Shown here: positions 24,978 through 34,171 of the stretch, piece after piece | Layout: every line of letters begins with the position of its first letter | Numbering within the stretch: position 1 is the stretch's first letter | Source of the DNA: Mesopusillimonas faecipullorum | Lineage (GTDB): Bacteria; Pseudomonadota; Gammaproteobacteria; Burkholderiales; Burkholderiaceae_B | DNA: 64,000 nucleotides | Direction of reading: 5' to 3' | Assembly: GCF_020539505.1 (NCBI RefSeq) | Contig: NZ_JACDXW010000001.1 | Span: 248,001 to 312,000 of the forward strand | Translations under genes and position numbers: made by a program | The notes under the pieces: generated by a model | The model's database searches: none | What the model was told of the DNA's origin: nothing | Seen by the model: only the letters and a program-made list of their open reading frames with translations

Positions 24978-27098
24978 TCAGAACCGGATACGGAGCTTGG
25001 CGTTGAAGCCATGCCCCCGCGCGTTCGAAGCGATCTGTCCCTGATACGCCACACCGATCGATGCGTTCGGCGTGAAATTGATATCGAGGCCCGCTTCAAT
25101 GAGCGCGGCGTCTTTTACGATTGGTGCGCCTCTCACTGCGAACGTATCGCTGTCTGCAAAAGCTAAAATCGATTTTGGTGCTATATCACCGAAGGCGTGA
25201 CGCCATGCAAGGGTGCCCCGCACCGTGACGGGAACCGCGCCGAACTGCAAATCGGTTGAGGCCCGCAAGCCGGAGCATGGTGAGGGTAGTGTCGCTCGAT
25301 CCGCCTGACCCGCCCAGCGCAGCTGGGCCGCCCCTTTCGCTGAAACCGTCTGCCTTCAGATGCACATAAGCAAGGTTACCGTAAGGCTCGAATGACGCCG
25401 TGGGAATGTCTATACGGTAGCCGAGTTCTCCGAAAGCCTGAAACGTTCCGGCATCATAGTTACTCGACAAGCTGTCAAAGAAGCCGGGAAATACGACCGA
25501 CCTATTGTGCTTCATGCGATGCCAGGTGTAGGCAAGACCGGAGCGGAACCCGAGTTGGCCATGAAGGCCGAGATGATAATTGTCGCTCGAGCCGGATGAC
25601 GCACGATTATCCGCATCGAAAGACGTATGGCTGTAGCCGGCAAGCAGACCGACCCGCCAGCTTTTCTCGCTGCAACTGATTACCCATCTTCCGCGTAATC
25701 ACGCTAAGGGGCTCTCCTCCTCCATCGGTCGTGAAATAATTCGCGCTGACGAAATATGGCGTATAGGCTGTAGTTTTCTTTTCCAGATCGAACACAACAG
25801 ACTGAGAACGAAAGAAATCGAGGCCGACAACAAACTCGGTGTTGTCAGTGTCGCTTTTTGCAACGGAGACGCTCATGAGGAAGACCTCATCCCCTTTGGG
25901 CGCCGAAATCGAAAGATCCATTTCGTACTGATCGGGATCAGTTGGCCTGTTCTTCTGAGCGATCCTTATGATCTTCGCTTCGAGCAGTTCGTCGAACTTC
26001 GCTTTGCCGAGCTTCAAGGTGCCGCCACCAGGCGTGCCCGTGTCAAGCATGAGAGGCAGCTTGTCAGCCACTAACTTTTGGTCTTTTGGTCGTTTGTTCC
26101 TGAATCGCCCCGGGTTTGAGAACGTAGGCACCTTCGAACATTGTCGATGCATTGCCCTCTTCACCAGGAAACTGCGCGACAAATCCATCCCTGGGCTGAT
26201 CTTCCCAAGGCGACACTGATCTGAATTGTGCGCGTACAGCCTCGTTCACATCGATAATCACGCACGGCGAACACCCCGGCGTGGAATGGTTGGCGGCATT
26301 CGCCCCTTCTCCGTTCTCGCTGTTTGCCGCCACGACAAAACCGGATTTGGTCATCCCAGGCAGAGCGCTGGATAGTAAGCTGGTGGAAAACAGATAGTCA
26401 GCCGCCCCAAACGTGCCTGAGAATATGTCCCCTTCTTCGAATGGTAATCCAGCCTCGATTTTGTGTCAGGCATCGAGATCGGCATGATATTCTTTAGATA
26501 CCTTGTCTTGAGCTAGGTCTCCTGGCTCGTAACAATTAAGGTAGTTTGCGGCTTTAGAAGTAACACATACCGGCTTGGGGGATAGATGTACACCGCCGAG
26601 ATAGGAGGAATCCGTCGTATATAAATTATCGGTTATCTTTGCGAGCTGGTAGTTCCCGTTCAGGACTTTCACTGGTGACGTGGTGTCGTTCTTACCAAAG
26701 TAGGACAGTTTGTTGAAACTGGTCTCCTGAAGACTGTAGCCGTAGGTGCCGTCGCCGTAGGAATAATACTTTAAAGGCTTACCCGGGGTCGCCTTCACAT
26801 CGTTTCCGACCGCCGCGTTGAACTGATCAGAACCTGTGTCAAACAAGTAGCGACGCGCTTTGCCGTCATTCACCCCGACCCAGATGCCGAGTCGGCTCAT
26901 ATCTTGTCCACCCGCTCCATTGTCCTTGTAGATGTATTCGAGAGGGATGGGCGTAGATTCCTGAGCGGATGCGGTGCTCGCTCTACCCATGACCACACCC
27001 ATACCAATGAGCACCATCGGGACGACAGCAGTGGAGGTCATCGTTGCTGTGGCCACCAAGCGCCTTCTTATGCCTGAAAAAATGTGCATTTCAGTCAT
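24978..27098 (-). pseudogene. Pepsin-like autotransporter, broken, passenger deleted
   Basis: Reading from ATG at 27098: a signal segment, then an A1 (pepsin-like) protease domain with first active-site Asp in RRYLFDTGSDQF and a YGDGTYGYS flap. The frame meets one in-frame TGA at 26466-26468 but continues in the same frame (KSGFVVAANSENGEGAN) to about 26064. A frameshift at a tandem GACCAAAA follows; the next frame has the second Asp motif LPLMLDTGTPGGG and PYFVSANYFTTDGGG. Another shift near 25660 leads directly into an autotransporter barrel (SWRVGLLAGYSHTSFDADN, then GTFQAFGELGYRID), and a third near 25265 into its C-terminus, ending NAKLRIRF. So one stop and three frameshifts, and the long passenger between protease and barrel is missing. 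Confidence 0.82.
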
Positions 27099-27138
27099 AC
27101 GCCTTCATCGCGACAGATAAAATCCATAATGCTGTTCA

Positions 27139-27747
27139 TTAGTCAGTGTCGGGATCATCAACGAGGCAACCTATGCCATGGCAGCCCTGATAATTTCCTT
27201 CTGTATCAAAATTGGGCTCTCCGTCCTTATCGAACTGAGGCCTATCATCCACAACTTCATCGGGGTTATCGACTAAGCAGCCCACGCCATGGCAGCCGTT
27301 ATAATCATCGCTATAGTCGTAATTAGACGTAGTGTGGCGTCGGTTTGAGTTATGGTCGTCGACCATCCCAGCCACAATCGCACCAAGCACTGCGCCGGCC
27401 ACCACGGACCCAGCATCGTGGCCGCGATGATCGTACATACGTGCGTTTTCGTCGAAGCTGTCTCCACGCCCATGATGGTAGCCACCAACATCGGCGAACA
27501 CGCCCGAACAACCTTCAGCAACCCATATATATCCGCTTTTAGGGTTATAGCCCCAAGTCCGGTTCAATATGCAGGAGCTACTGGAGGTCTGATGAATAAG
27601 TTGCGGTTGCTTGAGAGAGCCAGCCCAGCATTCGCCATACTGATAATGGCGTGATTGGCACTCGACAGTGGATTGAGCCTGAGTCTCGGGAGAGACCCAG
27701 AATATCAAGAGAGCGCAAGTAGCAGCGAAAAGATATTTTTTAGTCAT
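27139..27747 (-). CDS. DUF3011-like secreted cysteine-rich protein
   Basis: A 202-residue protein with signal peptide (MTKKYLFAATCALLIFWVSP, cleavage near TQAQS). The next 65 residues (TVECQSRHYQYGECWAG to WVAEGCSGVFADV) match the DUF3011 cysteine and tryptophan pattern. A glycine-rich hydrophobic patch (AGAVLGAIVAGMVDD) follows, then two copies of a GCHGVGCLVDNPD-type motif about 37 residues apart in a very acidic tail. Function unknown. It lies between the two pepsin-like genes on the same strand, 32 bases after the end of the longer one. Confidence 0.7.
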   Translation of the reverse strand: MTKKYLFAATCALLIFWVSPETQAQSTVECQSRHYQYGECWAGSLKQPQLIHQTSSSSCILNRTWGYNPKSGYIWVAEGCSGVFADVGGYHHGRGDSFDENARMYDHRGHDAGSVVAGAVLGAIVAGMVDDHNSNRRHTTSNYDYSDDYNGCHGVGCLVDNPDEVVDDRPQFDKDGEPNFDTEGNYQGCHGIGCLVDDPDTD

Positions 27748-27779
27748 ACTCTTTCCAATTCAAAAATTCGTTTTAAACA

Positions 27780-29750
27780 TCAGCCGTTAGTTGGGATTGC
27801 CTTCAGCCGGGCAGCACTTCCACCGGGAAGCACGTTCACTACACCCACAGCACCAGTCCCCAATAGTTGCCCACCCTCCTTAACTGTGACTGTGCCATGT
27901 ACCGTGCCGTCAACGACCAGTTTTCCAGACACAGCAACATCCCCCGTCAGTTCCCCAGTCACATGTAGCTCAGCCCCTGCAGCAACCTCTGTCAGGCCTG
28001 AATAGTCATTGTCTGTATTACCCAGAATGAGCCTGCCAGCCGCTACAACGAGGCCACCACCCATATTCTTATCGTTGTTGCCGTAATCAGTGATGGTGCC
28101 ATCGAACCGACCGCTCGCTGCTGTCAAGACAAGCCGGTTTGGGCCAAGCAGGATGTCACCTGTTCCCTCTATATTTCGGACCACAGCGTCAGAGGAGGTT
28201 TGGTTAACGCCCCAAGCATCCATATGCGCGCCCTTCTGGTCGATATAGAACAAACCGTCGATCACAATATGTGAGGAGTGCTCGATGCTGCCTGGGCCAG
28301 CGAGGTGAAGATAGCTTTCCTTCGCGATGCGTGTCGCACCCGTATAAGTATTCACCCCTGTCATCCGTACATTTGCACCTTTCTCTAGGACGAAGTCTCC
28401 ACTCCCAGAAAGACTCCCCGCTAGACCAATCCAGCCTGAACTTCCGATATCCTCATTGATCTTGGCAAGATGGGTGGCCGTGCCATCATTCCGGTCAGTG
28501 GAAAAATCGCCGACAGTGACGAAATACGGAGAATAAGCAGTGATCCTATTAGCGAGGTCGTACATAACCGAATTTTGCTGAAAGAAGGGGAGGCCGACAG
28601 TTAGCGTATTTCCCTCATCCTCATCTGCAAGACGGCTGATCGTAATATCTTCATATTCCAGGTTGTTGAGTTTGTCGTCAAAACCGTAGAACTTAATATC
28701 AACACTCGCATTGTCATACTCGGCCAGCTTAAAACCTTTGGCACGGAACTTTTTCAGCATTGCATCCGCGTCAACCAGAAGGAACTCGGCATTACCCGTA
28801 TCAAACAGAATAGGGCCCTTGAAGTCGACGGCACGCTTTTTTTTGCCGATCGGAACTGAGATCGTATAGCTGAAGTTGCCGTCGTGCTCGTTCGATGCAT
28901 TTGCTCCCGAACCAGGGAAGTGGCGCTGAGCCGTTTCGTAATCAAGTTTGCCCCAAGGCATCAGGGCTGTGAACTGTGCACGCATGCTAGGCGTTAAATG
29001 CAAGTTAAGGCATGGCGCACAGCCAGGAGTGTTTTTGTCTCCCATATTGGCATTGGCTGAAATCACATAACCCGTTTTAGTTTGCCCTCCAGGAGCGGAC
29101 GTCCCCGTGCTGTAATCGGTGAAATTACCTGCGCCATACGTGCCATAAAACGGGGGGTGGTCACTGGGCTCTCCTTTCCGGATCCGCTCTCGGACCTCCA
29201 GGTCTGCGTAATAATGGGTGCCTTCTCTAGTGCCCACCGGCTTATCGGACACCTTATGTTCCTGGAAACCATCATGCTGCTTGCTATACACCCAGTCGAG
29301 CATCCGAGCTGCAATATAGCTACCTGATGTGTTTGTAATGAGTTCGGTAGGTCTGTCCGGATTATGGTAAGACAATTGTTCAAACATGACTTGTTGCATC
29401 CAGTATCCGTAGGTGCCGTCGCCATAGCTGTATAGATCTGGCTTTACTCCTGGAACTGGTACGACGCCTGGAGCATCTTCTATCTGCCCTATAAACATGT
29501 CCGAACCGGTGTCAAACTGATAAAGCCTAGGCTGGGAGCCGTTTACGCCGATCATGATGCCAAGCGCATCAAAATCCTTTGCGTCATCGTCAGAAGGAAC
29601 GTGCTTAAGAACAATTGCGACCGTTTCAGAAGTTGCTGCCTGGGCCGAAGCGTTAGGAATGGCTGACGAGACCACCGCACAACACAGCAGGCTATACAGT
29701 GCTCTATCACGGCAAACGCCTCTATCTTTTGTCTTTATCATGCCCGTCAC
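27780..29750 (-). CDS. Pepsin-like (A1) protease with autotransporter passenger, barrel missing
   Basis: A 656-residue protein. Signal peptide (residues 15-38), then a bilobed pepsin-type domain: Asp80 in YQFDTGSDMF, flap SYGDGTYGYW (108-117), and Asp317 in PILFDTGNAEF. From about residue 440 it becomes a beta-helical autotransporter passenger (NTYTGATRIAKES, NTDNDYSGLTEVAAGAELHV, GTVTVKEGGQLLGTGAVG). It then ends abruptly at GGSAARLKAIPTNG, with no beta-barrel, so it cannot export its own passenger. The last codons look frame-shifted: the adjacent frame reads PAEGNPN, near the usual APGNSPG. GTG at 29750 or ATG at 29741 may start it. Bacterial pepsin homologues are known but rare. Probably inactive as an autotransporter; the protease could still fold in the periplasm. 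Confidence 0.78.
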   Translation of the reverse strand: MTGMIKTKDRGVCRDRALYSLLCCAVVSSAIPNASAQAATSETVAIVLKHVPSDDDAKDFDALGIMIGVNGSQPRLYQFDTGSDMFIGQIEDAPGVVPVPGVKPDLYSYGDGTYGYWMQQVMFEQLSYHNPDRPTELITNTSGSYIAARMLDWVYSKQHDGFQEHKVSDKPVGTREGTHYYADLEVRERIRKGEPSDHPPFYGTYGAGNFTDYSTGTSAPGGQTKTGYVISANANMGDKNTPGCAPCLNLHLTPSMRAQFTALMPWGKLDYETAQRHFPGSGANASNEHDGNFSYTISVPIGKKKRAVDFKGPILFDTGNAEFLLVDADAMLKKFRAKGFKLAEYDNASVDIKFYGFDDKLNNLEYEDITISRLADEDEGNTLTVGLPFFQQNSVMYDLANRITAYSPYFVTVGDFSTDRNDGTATHLAKINEDIGSSGWIGLAGSLSGSGDFVLEKGANVRMTGVNTYTGATRIAKESYLHLAGPGSIEHSSHIVIDGLFYIDQKGAHMDAWGVNQTSSDAVVRNIEGTGDILLGPNRLVLTAASGRFDGTITDYGNNDKNMGGGLVVAAGRLILGNTDNDYSGLTEVAAGAELHVTGELTGDVAVSGKLVVDGTVHGTVTVKEGGQLLGTGAVGVVNVLPGGSAARLKAIPTNG

Positions 29751-29967
29751 GCCCTCTTCCTATTCTTAGCACCCTGTCCTTCTACTAGTTCCCACGCAAA
29801 AGCGGGCAAACACAGGGCGTTTGTAATAGTAGGGTCGAGCATTTTCTGCGTCCAGGATTCGCATTCGTGAACGATGAAAAAATGATGAGGATCAGATAAC
29901 GCGATTGGAATACGATAGCGATAGCAAAGAAGATGTTTCCTGGTGCCCAAAAATGCGCAATTAGCTC

Positions 29968-29998
29968 ATCATTGGGCACCAATGATGCTGGATATAAT
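29968..29998 (+). promoter_or_regulatory. Promoter of araC-gad with overlapping palindromic operator
   Basis: A perfect inverted repeat ATCATTGG-GCA-CCAATGAT (29968-29986) covers the -35 position (TTGGGC at 29972-29977). A consensus -10, TATAAT, is at 29993-29998, about 53 bases before the TTG start of the AraC gene. Part of the palindrome (TGGGCACC) is repeated inverted at 29942-29949. The site should bind a dimeric repressor or the AraC protein itself. Confidence 0.6.
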
Positions 29999-30050
29999 GC
30001 GAGCATACAGCGACAGTTGATGGAGAGATTTTTCGTTTGGGAGGAGTAAC

Positions 30051-30926
30051 TTGAGCCATAACACGAGCCCACTCCTAGAAGTCATTCCTGACGGATGGGG
30101 ACCAAAATTTCAATCGATAAGCGGGGCAGTAACGCTTACGCAGATCGGGCCAAACTCCATCCGATTCAACGCCCCCTCTCATATGGCTCTGATGCTTTTG
30201 ACGCCACAGCAAAACAGGGAGCTGTCTCTCAACTCTGATCGGAAATCAGTTTTTTCCGCCCCCATCGGTACGATGGAAATCGTGCCGGCAAACGCTGAAC
30301 TTTATGCACAATGGAAGGAGACTAAAGAATGTCTGCTGGTCGCGTTGTCACCACACAAACTGTCACAACTCGCCGGGCTAGAATTTGAAAGAGAGGATTT
30401 TGAATTTCATCCCACTGACTGCGGACATGTGGATCAGCAAGCGCTTATGCTGGCGCATTTGATCCGTAAGGAGTTTCAAGATTGCAATTTGCTAAATCAC
30501 CTTTATCTCGATTCCCTTCTAACAGTCTACTCCACCCATCTACTACGCAATTACTCCACCTTTCGAGACCGATCTTCACCCAGGCCTCGAGGAGGGTTGT
30601 CTCCCAAGACCCGACGTAGCGTTGAGGATTACATCAGGACCCACATCGGCGACAACCTCTCCGTGAGTCAGCTTGCACAGATTGCTGAGTTGTCGCCCAG
30701 CCATTTCCTGCGCGCATTCAAGCAGACAATTGGCCAAGCACCCTATCAATATGTTCTTGCGATCCGCCTTGAGCAGGCTGAGAAACTGGTTGTAAGCACT
30801 GATATGGAGCTAGCGGAAATTGCCAAAATCACTGGGTTCTCGAGTCACAGCCACATGACATCACTGATGCGACGGAACAAGCTCACCACACCAAGCAGCT
30901 TACGTCGTATACGAATCACCCGTTAG
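30051..30926 (+). CDS. AraC-family transcriptional regulator
   Basis: A 291-residue regulator with a C-terminal AraC double helix-turn-helix: RSVEDYIRTHIGDNLSVSQL and SPSHFLRAFKQTIGQAPYQY (first HTH), then RLEQAEKLVVSTDMELAEIA and ITGFSSHSHMTSLMRR (second). The N-terminal part is a ligand-sensing domain without a clear family. The start is TTG at 30051, supported by GGAGGAG seven bases upstream. It precedes the glutamate decarboxylase gene by 62 bases on the same strand and probably controls it, as GadX/GadW do in enterics; the analogy is inferred. Confidence 0.88.
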   Translation: MSHNTSPLLEVIPDGWGPKFQSISGAVTLTQIGPNSIRFNAPSHMALMLLTPQQNRELSLNSDRKSVFSAPIGTMEIVPANAELYAQWKETKECLLVALSPHKLSQLAGLEFEREDFEFHPTDCGHVDQQALMLAHLIRKEFQDCNLLNHLYLDSLLTVYSTHLLRNYSTFRDRSSPRPRGGLSPKTRRSVEDYIRTHIGDNLSVSQLAQIAELSPSHFLRAFKQTIGQAPYQYVLAIRLEQAEKLVVSTDMELAEIAKITGFSSHSHMTSLMRRNKLTTPSSLRRIRITR

Positions 30927-30988
30927 GCCGAGGCTGAATCCACCAAGGTTTCCTAGCCATTTTTCACCTGTACGCAATGAGGTAACGC

Positions 30989-32390
30989 ATGGCATTACAC
31001 GCCAAGAACGCAGTGCGCGACGATTTACTCGACGATGTCTACGCATCGACTGATCTGTCAGTCAGTATGCCCAAGTACAAATTCCCGGAATCTGCGCATA
31101 ACCCGCGCCATGCCTACCAGGTTGTTCACGACGAACTCATGCTCGACGGCAACTCGCGTCAAAATCTTGCGACGTTTTGCCAGACCTGGGTCGATGATGA
31201 AGTCCACAAATTGATGGACGAATGCCTAGACAAGAACATGATCGACAAGGACGAGTATCCGCAAACCGCCGAGATCGAGGCGCGCTGCGTCCATATGCTG
31301 GCCGACCTCTGGAACTCTCCGGATGCTGCCAACACCCTGGGTTGCTCGACCACGGGCTCGTCCGAAGCCAGCAATGCTGGGTGGTTTGGCGCTGAAATGG
31401 GCTTGGCGCAAGAAGCAGCAGGCAGCCGGTAAACCCACGGATCGCCCCAATTTGATTTGCGGCCCGGTGCAAATATGCTGGCATAAGTTCGCTCGATACT
31501 TCGACGTCGAATTGCGCGAGATCCCACTCGAGGGAGATCGCTTGATCATGAGCCCCGAAGAGGTCATCAAGCGGGCCGACGAGAACACCATTGGTGTGGT
31601 GCCTACCTTGGGCGTCACGTTCACGTGCGACTACGAGCCGGTTAAGGCTGTCAGCGACGCACTGGACAGGCTGCAAGCAGACACCGGCCTAGATATTCCT
31701 ATTCACGTGGATGGTGCAAGTGGCGGCTTTCTGGCACCGTTTTGCGCGCCGGAACTGGAATGGGATTTCCGTTTGCCGCGCGTGCACTCTATCAACACCT
31801 CGGGGCATAAGTTTGGCCTTGCGCCTTTGGGGGTAGGCTGGGTGGTGTGGCGAGATGCCGCACACCTACCTGAAGAGCTGATTTTCGACGTGAACTATCT
31901 GGGCGGCAATATGCCTACGTTCGCGCTGAATTTCTCTCGCCCTGGCGGCCAGATCGTGGCGCAGTACTACAACTTCCTGCGTCTGGGTCGGGAAGGCTAC
32001 ACAAAAATACAGATGGCGTGCTATGACACGGCACGCTTTCTGGCCGACGAGATCGAGAAAATCGGCCCGTTCAAAATTCTTTTTGATGGCGATATGAAGC
32101 GCGGCATTCCGGCCTTGTCATGGACGCTTAAAGAGGAACACAAGAACGACGGCTATACGCTTTACGACCTAGCCGATCGCTTGCGCAGTCGCGGCTGGCA
32201 AGTGCCCGCCTATTCTATGCCCGCCAACCGCGAAGATTTAGTGATTCAACGCATATTGGTACGTCACGGCGTCAGCCGCGACCTTGCTAACCTGTTGCTG
32301 GAGGACATCCGTCGCAGTCTGACGTATTTTGCTGATCGGCCTGTGCAGCAGCCACTCAGCGAAAAAGAAGCCGGCGGATTCCATCATTGA
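30989..32390 (+). pseudogene. gadB: Glutamate decarboxylase, split by a 1-base insertion
   Basis: The two frames together encode a complete PLP-dependent glutamate decarboxylase of about 466 residues, the length of E. coli GadB. Frame 1 runs from ATG 30989 ([20 protein letters not shown]) to [10 protein letters not shown]; frame 2 resumes at [20 protein letters not shown] and continues to the end at 32390, with [13 protein letters not shown] and the PLP lysine in [27 protein letters not shown] at 31364-31376 should read GAA-GCC-GCA-ATG, so an extra A at 31370 breaks the gene. Everything else is intact, so the mutation is recent or a sequencing error. Decarboxylation of glutamate to GABA consumes protons (acid resistance). 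No gadC antiporter is in the window. Confidence 0.87.
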
Positions 32391-32429
32391 TTTGAGCAAT
32401 AGCACCAACACCGTCAGTTAAATAAAAAC

Positions 32430-32456
32430 GGGGCCGACATCACAGATGTCGGCCCC
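32430..32456 (-). terminator. Terminator between gadB and the FMN oxidase
   Basis: A 12-bp perfect stem, GGGGCCGACATC with GATGTCGGCCCC, around a 3-base loop. On the minus strand it runs into CGTTTTTATT, so it mainly ends the hydroxyacid oxidase gene (stop 20 bases away). On the plus strand it is followed only by a weak T-containing stretch, so it may partly serve gadB too. Confidence 0.8.
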
Positions 32457-32476
32457 GCCTTATTCTGCACCAGGCA

Positions 32477-33559
32477 TTAAACGCCTTGCATGACTCGCAC
32501 GCTGTCTGCACCTAAAGCGAAAGCTTTAACAATGTCAGAGCCGCGACGGAAGCCGCTGTCGATGAGGATGGGTTTGTCGACTTTGCTACGGGTCTCGGCC
32601 AAAACTTGCAGGGGGGAAACCACTTCAGCCAGTTGGCGCCCACCGTGGTTAGAAAGAATGATGCCGTCAGCACCGTTCTCTATGCACATCACAGCGTCGT
32701 CAGAGTTAAGAATACCTTTGACCAGCAAGGTGTGTGGCCACATTTCGCGCAGTTGGCGCAGAGCTTCCCAATCGAAGGTGGCGTCCAGGCTGCGGCTCAT
32801 GGCTTGCGTCTGTGCCGCGATGTCTGAAGCGTCGTTGCTGACAAAGTTGGCAAGCTGGGGCTGGTTGGCCATGTAGTCCATCGTCCAGCTGGGGTGGGTA
32901 ATACCGTCCCAAATCACACCGGGCGTCATGCTGACGGGAATCTTGAAGCCGTTACGTATGTCACGCTCGCGCAGGCCGTTAACAGCCACGTCTATGGTCA
33001 GTACCAAGGTGGTGTAGCCGGCGTTCAAGGCACGCTTCACAAACCATTCGGACTGATCGCGATTGCTAACGTAAAGCTGGAACCACTTGTCGCCGTCTAC
33101 GTTCTTGGCCACTTCTTCAATAGAATTACTGGCAGGCGTAGACAAGGTAAAGGGAATGCCGGCTTCTTGGGCAGCGCGAGCCAACGCCAAGTCGGCATTG
33201 GGCCACAACACACCGTTACCACCGGTAGGGCCAATCATGAAAGGTGAGCTCTGGCGTTTACCGAAGAGTTCTATGGCTTGGTTGCGCTGACTAATGTCAA
33301 CCAAGCGCCGGGGCTTGAAGCTGATTTGGTCGAACACCGCCAGGTTGTGCTGCAAAGAGCGCTCGCTACCCGAACCGCCTTCCAGAAAATCAAACACCAT
33401 GCCTAGCAAACGATCTTGGGCCAGAGCGCGGTAGTCGAAAACATTCAGCGCAACAGAAGGGACGTCGCTCTTGAACAAGCCGGGCAAGGTGGCACCAACG
33501 GCTAAGCCGGCCGCGCCAAAACCTGCGCCCAGCACAAAATCTCTTCTTGAAATTGACAT
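32477..33559 (-). CDS. FMN-dependent alpha-hydroxyacid oxidase/dehydrogenase, C-terminus truncated
   Basis: A 360-residue protein of the lactate/mandelate/glycolate oxidase family. It opens with a Tat signal (MSISRRDFVLGAGFGAAGLA), unusual for this family and implying periplasmic function. Conserved features: GPTGGNGVLWP, LSTPASNSIEEV, KWFQLYVSNRD, LTIDVAVNGLRERDIRNGF, the active-site SNHGGRQL (His and Arg) and the FMN-phosphate strand DSGFRRGSDIVKAFALGADS. It then stops after VRVMQGV, where homologues continue LLGRA and about 40 more residues. A strong terminator begins 20 bases beyond. The lost end contributes to FMN-phosphate binding, so the enzyme may be impaired. Confidence 0.82.
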   Translation of the reverse strand: MSISRRDFVLGAGFGAAGLAVGATLPGLFKSDVPSVALNVFDYRALAQDRLLGMVFDFLEGGSGSERSLQHNLAVFDQISFKPRRLVDISQRNQAIELFGKRQSSPFMIGPTGGNGVLWPNADLALARAAQEAGIPFTLSTPASNSIEEVAKNVDGDKWFQLYVSNRDQSEWFVKRALNAGYTTLVLTIDVAVNGLRERDIRNGFKIPVSMTPGVIWDGITHPSWTMDYMANQPQLANFVSNDASDIAAQTQAMSRSLDATFDWEALRQLREMWPHTLLVKGILNSDDAVMCIENGADGIILSNHGGRQLAEVVSPLQVLAETRSKVDKPILIDSGFRRGSDIVKAFALGADSVRVMQGV

Positions 33560-33700
33560 ACAAATAGCCCTTATCTACAAAAATTGAATGCAAAAATTCT
33601 CAACTTCTGCCTTGGAGCTGCAAGAGGTAGGCATTTACTGTGTCTGCTCTGAAAAGTAGACCGAGCACAGAAAGCACGGAGGACGAGAGCCTATACAATA

Positions 33701-33718
33701 TAGTTTGAATTTCAACTA
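33701..33718 (+). promoter_or_regulatory. Palindromic operator upstream of the MarR gene
   Basis: TAGTTTGAATTTCAACTA is an imperfect palindrome (14 of 18 symmetric), 19 bases before the marR-type start. Its first 12 bases, TAGTTTGAATTT, recur exactly at 42678-42689 in the promoter of the XRE-cupin regulator. Confidence 0.5.
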
Positions 33719-33736
33719 AATTGCAGCATTACGATT

Positions 33737-34171
33737 ATGACGCCGTCACCCTGTCATCTGCTCACTTCGTTCAGCTACCAGCTTATGCAGTTGGCACGCC
33801 GCTGGCGACGTTCCGACGTACAACTGATGGCGCGCGAAGGTTATACCGACGTTTCCTGGGTGCCTTTGCTGCATTTATATGGCGGCGGGCCCATCATGCA
33901 AAAAGAATTGGCCGCCCGCTGTGGGGTGGAAACCTCTAGCCTGATGCGCTTGTTAGATAAGCTCAAAGCCCAGGGTTTGCTTGATCGCCAGCCACACCCC
34001 GTAGACCAACGCGCTTGGCTGTTGGAACTAACACCTGCCGGTCAGGAAGAAGGTAAACGCCTGACCCAACTCATCATGGATGCCGAGCAGGCCAGGCTGA
34101 AAGACGTACCGGAAGAACTGCGAGAGGCTTTCCAACAATTGTCGGAAACGGCGATGCGCAACCTCAACTAA
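33737..34171 (+). CDS. MarR-family transcriptional regulator
   Basis: A 144-residue winged-helix MarR protein. The DNA-binding region is visible in MQKELAARCGVETSSLMRLL and the wing in LLDRQPHPVDQRAWLLELTP. Such proteins usually repress nearby genes until a phenolic or acidic ligand binds. It ends in an 8-base tail-to-tail overlap with the amidohydrolase gene. It probably regulates the adjacent catabolic operon and itself through the palindrome just upstream. Confidence 0.9.
   Translation: MTPSPCHLLTSFSYQLMQLARRWRRSDVQLMAREGYTDVSWVPLLHLYGGGPIMQKELAARCGVETSSLMRLLDKLKAQGLLDRQPHPVDQRAWLLELTPAGQEEGKRLTQLIMDAEQARLKDVPEELREAFQQLSETAMRNLN

Noticed and set aside
31364-31376. Programmed ribosomal frameshift in the glutamate decarboxylase gene
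   Set aside because: There is no slippery heptamer, stem-loop or stop context at the junction, and this family is not known to use one. A simple insertion explains it.
14652-33600. Possible genomic island integrated at ssrA
   Set aside because: No integrase lies next to the tmRNA gene, and I did not see a second copy of its 3' end to serve as the other attachment site. The region is accessory-like but not a demonstrable island.
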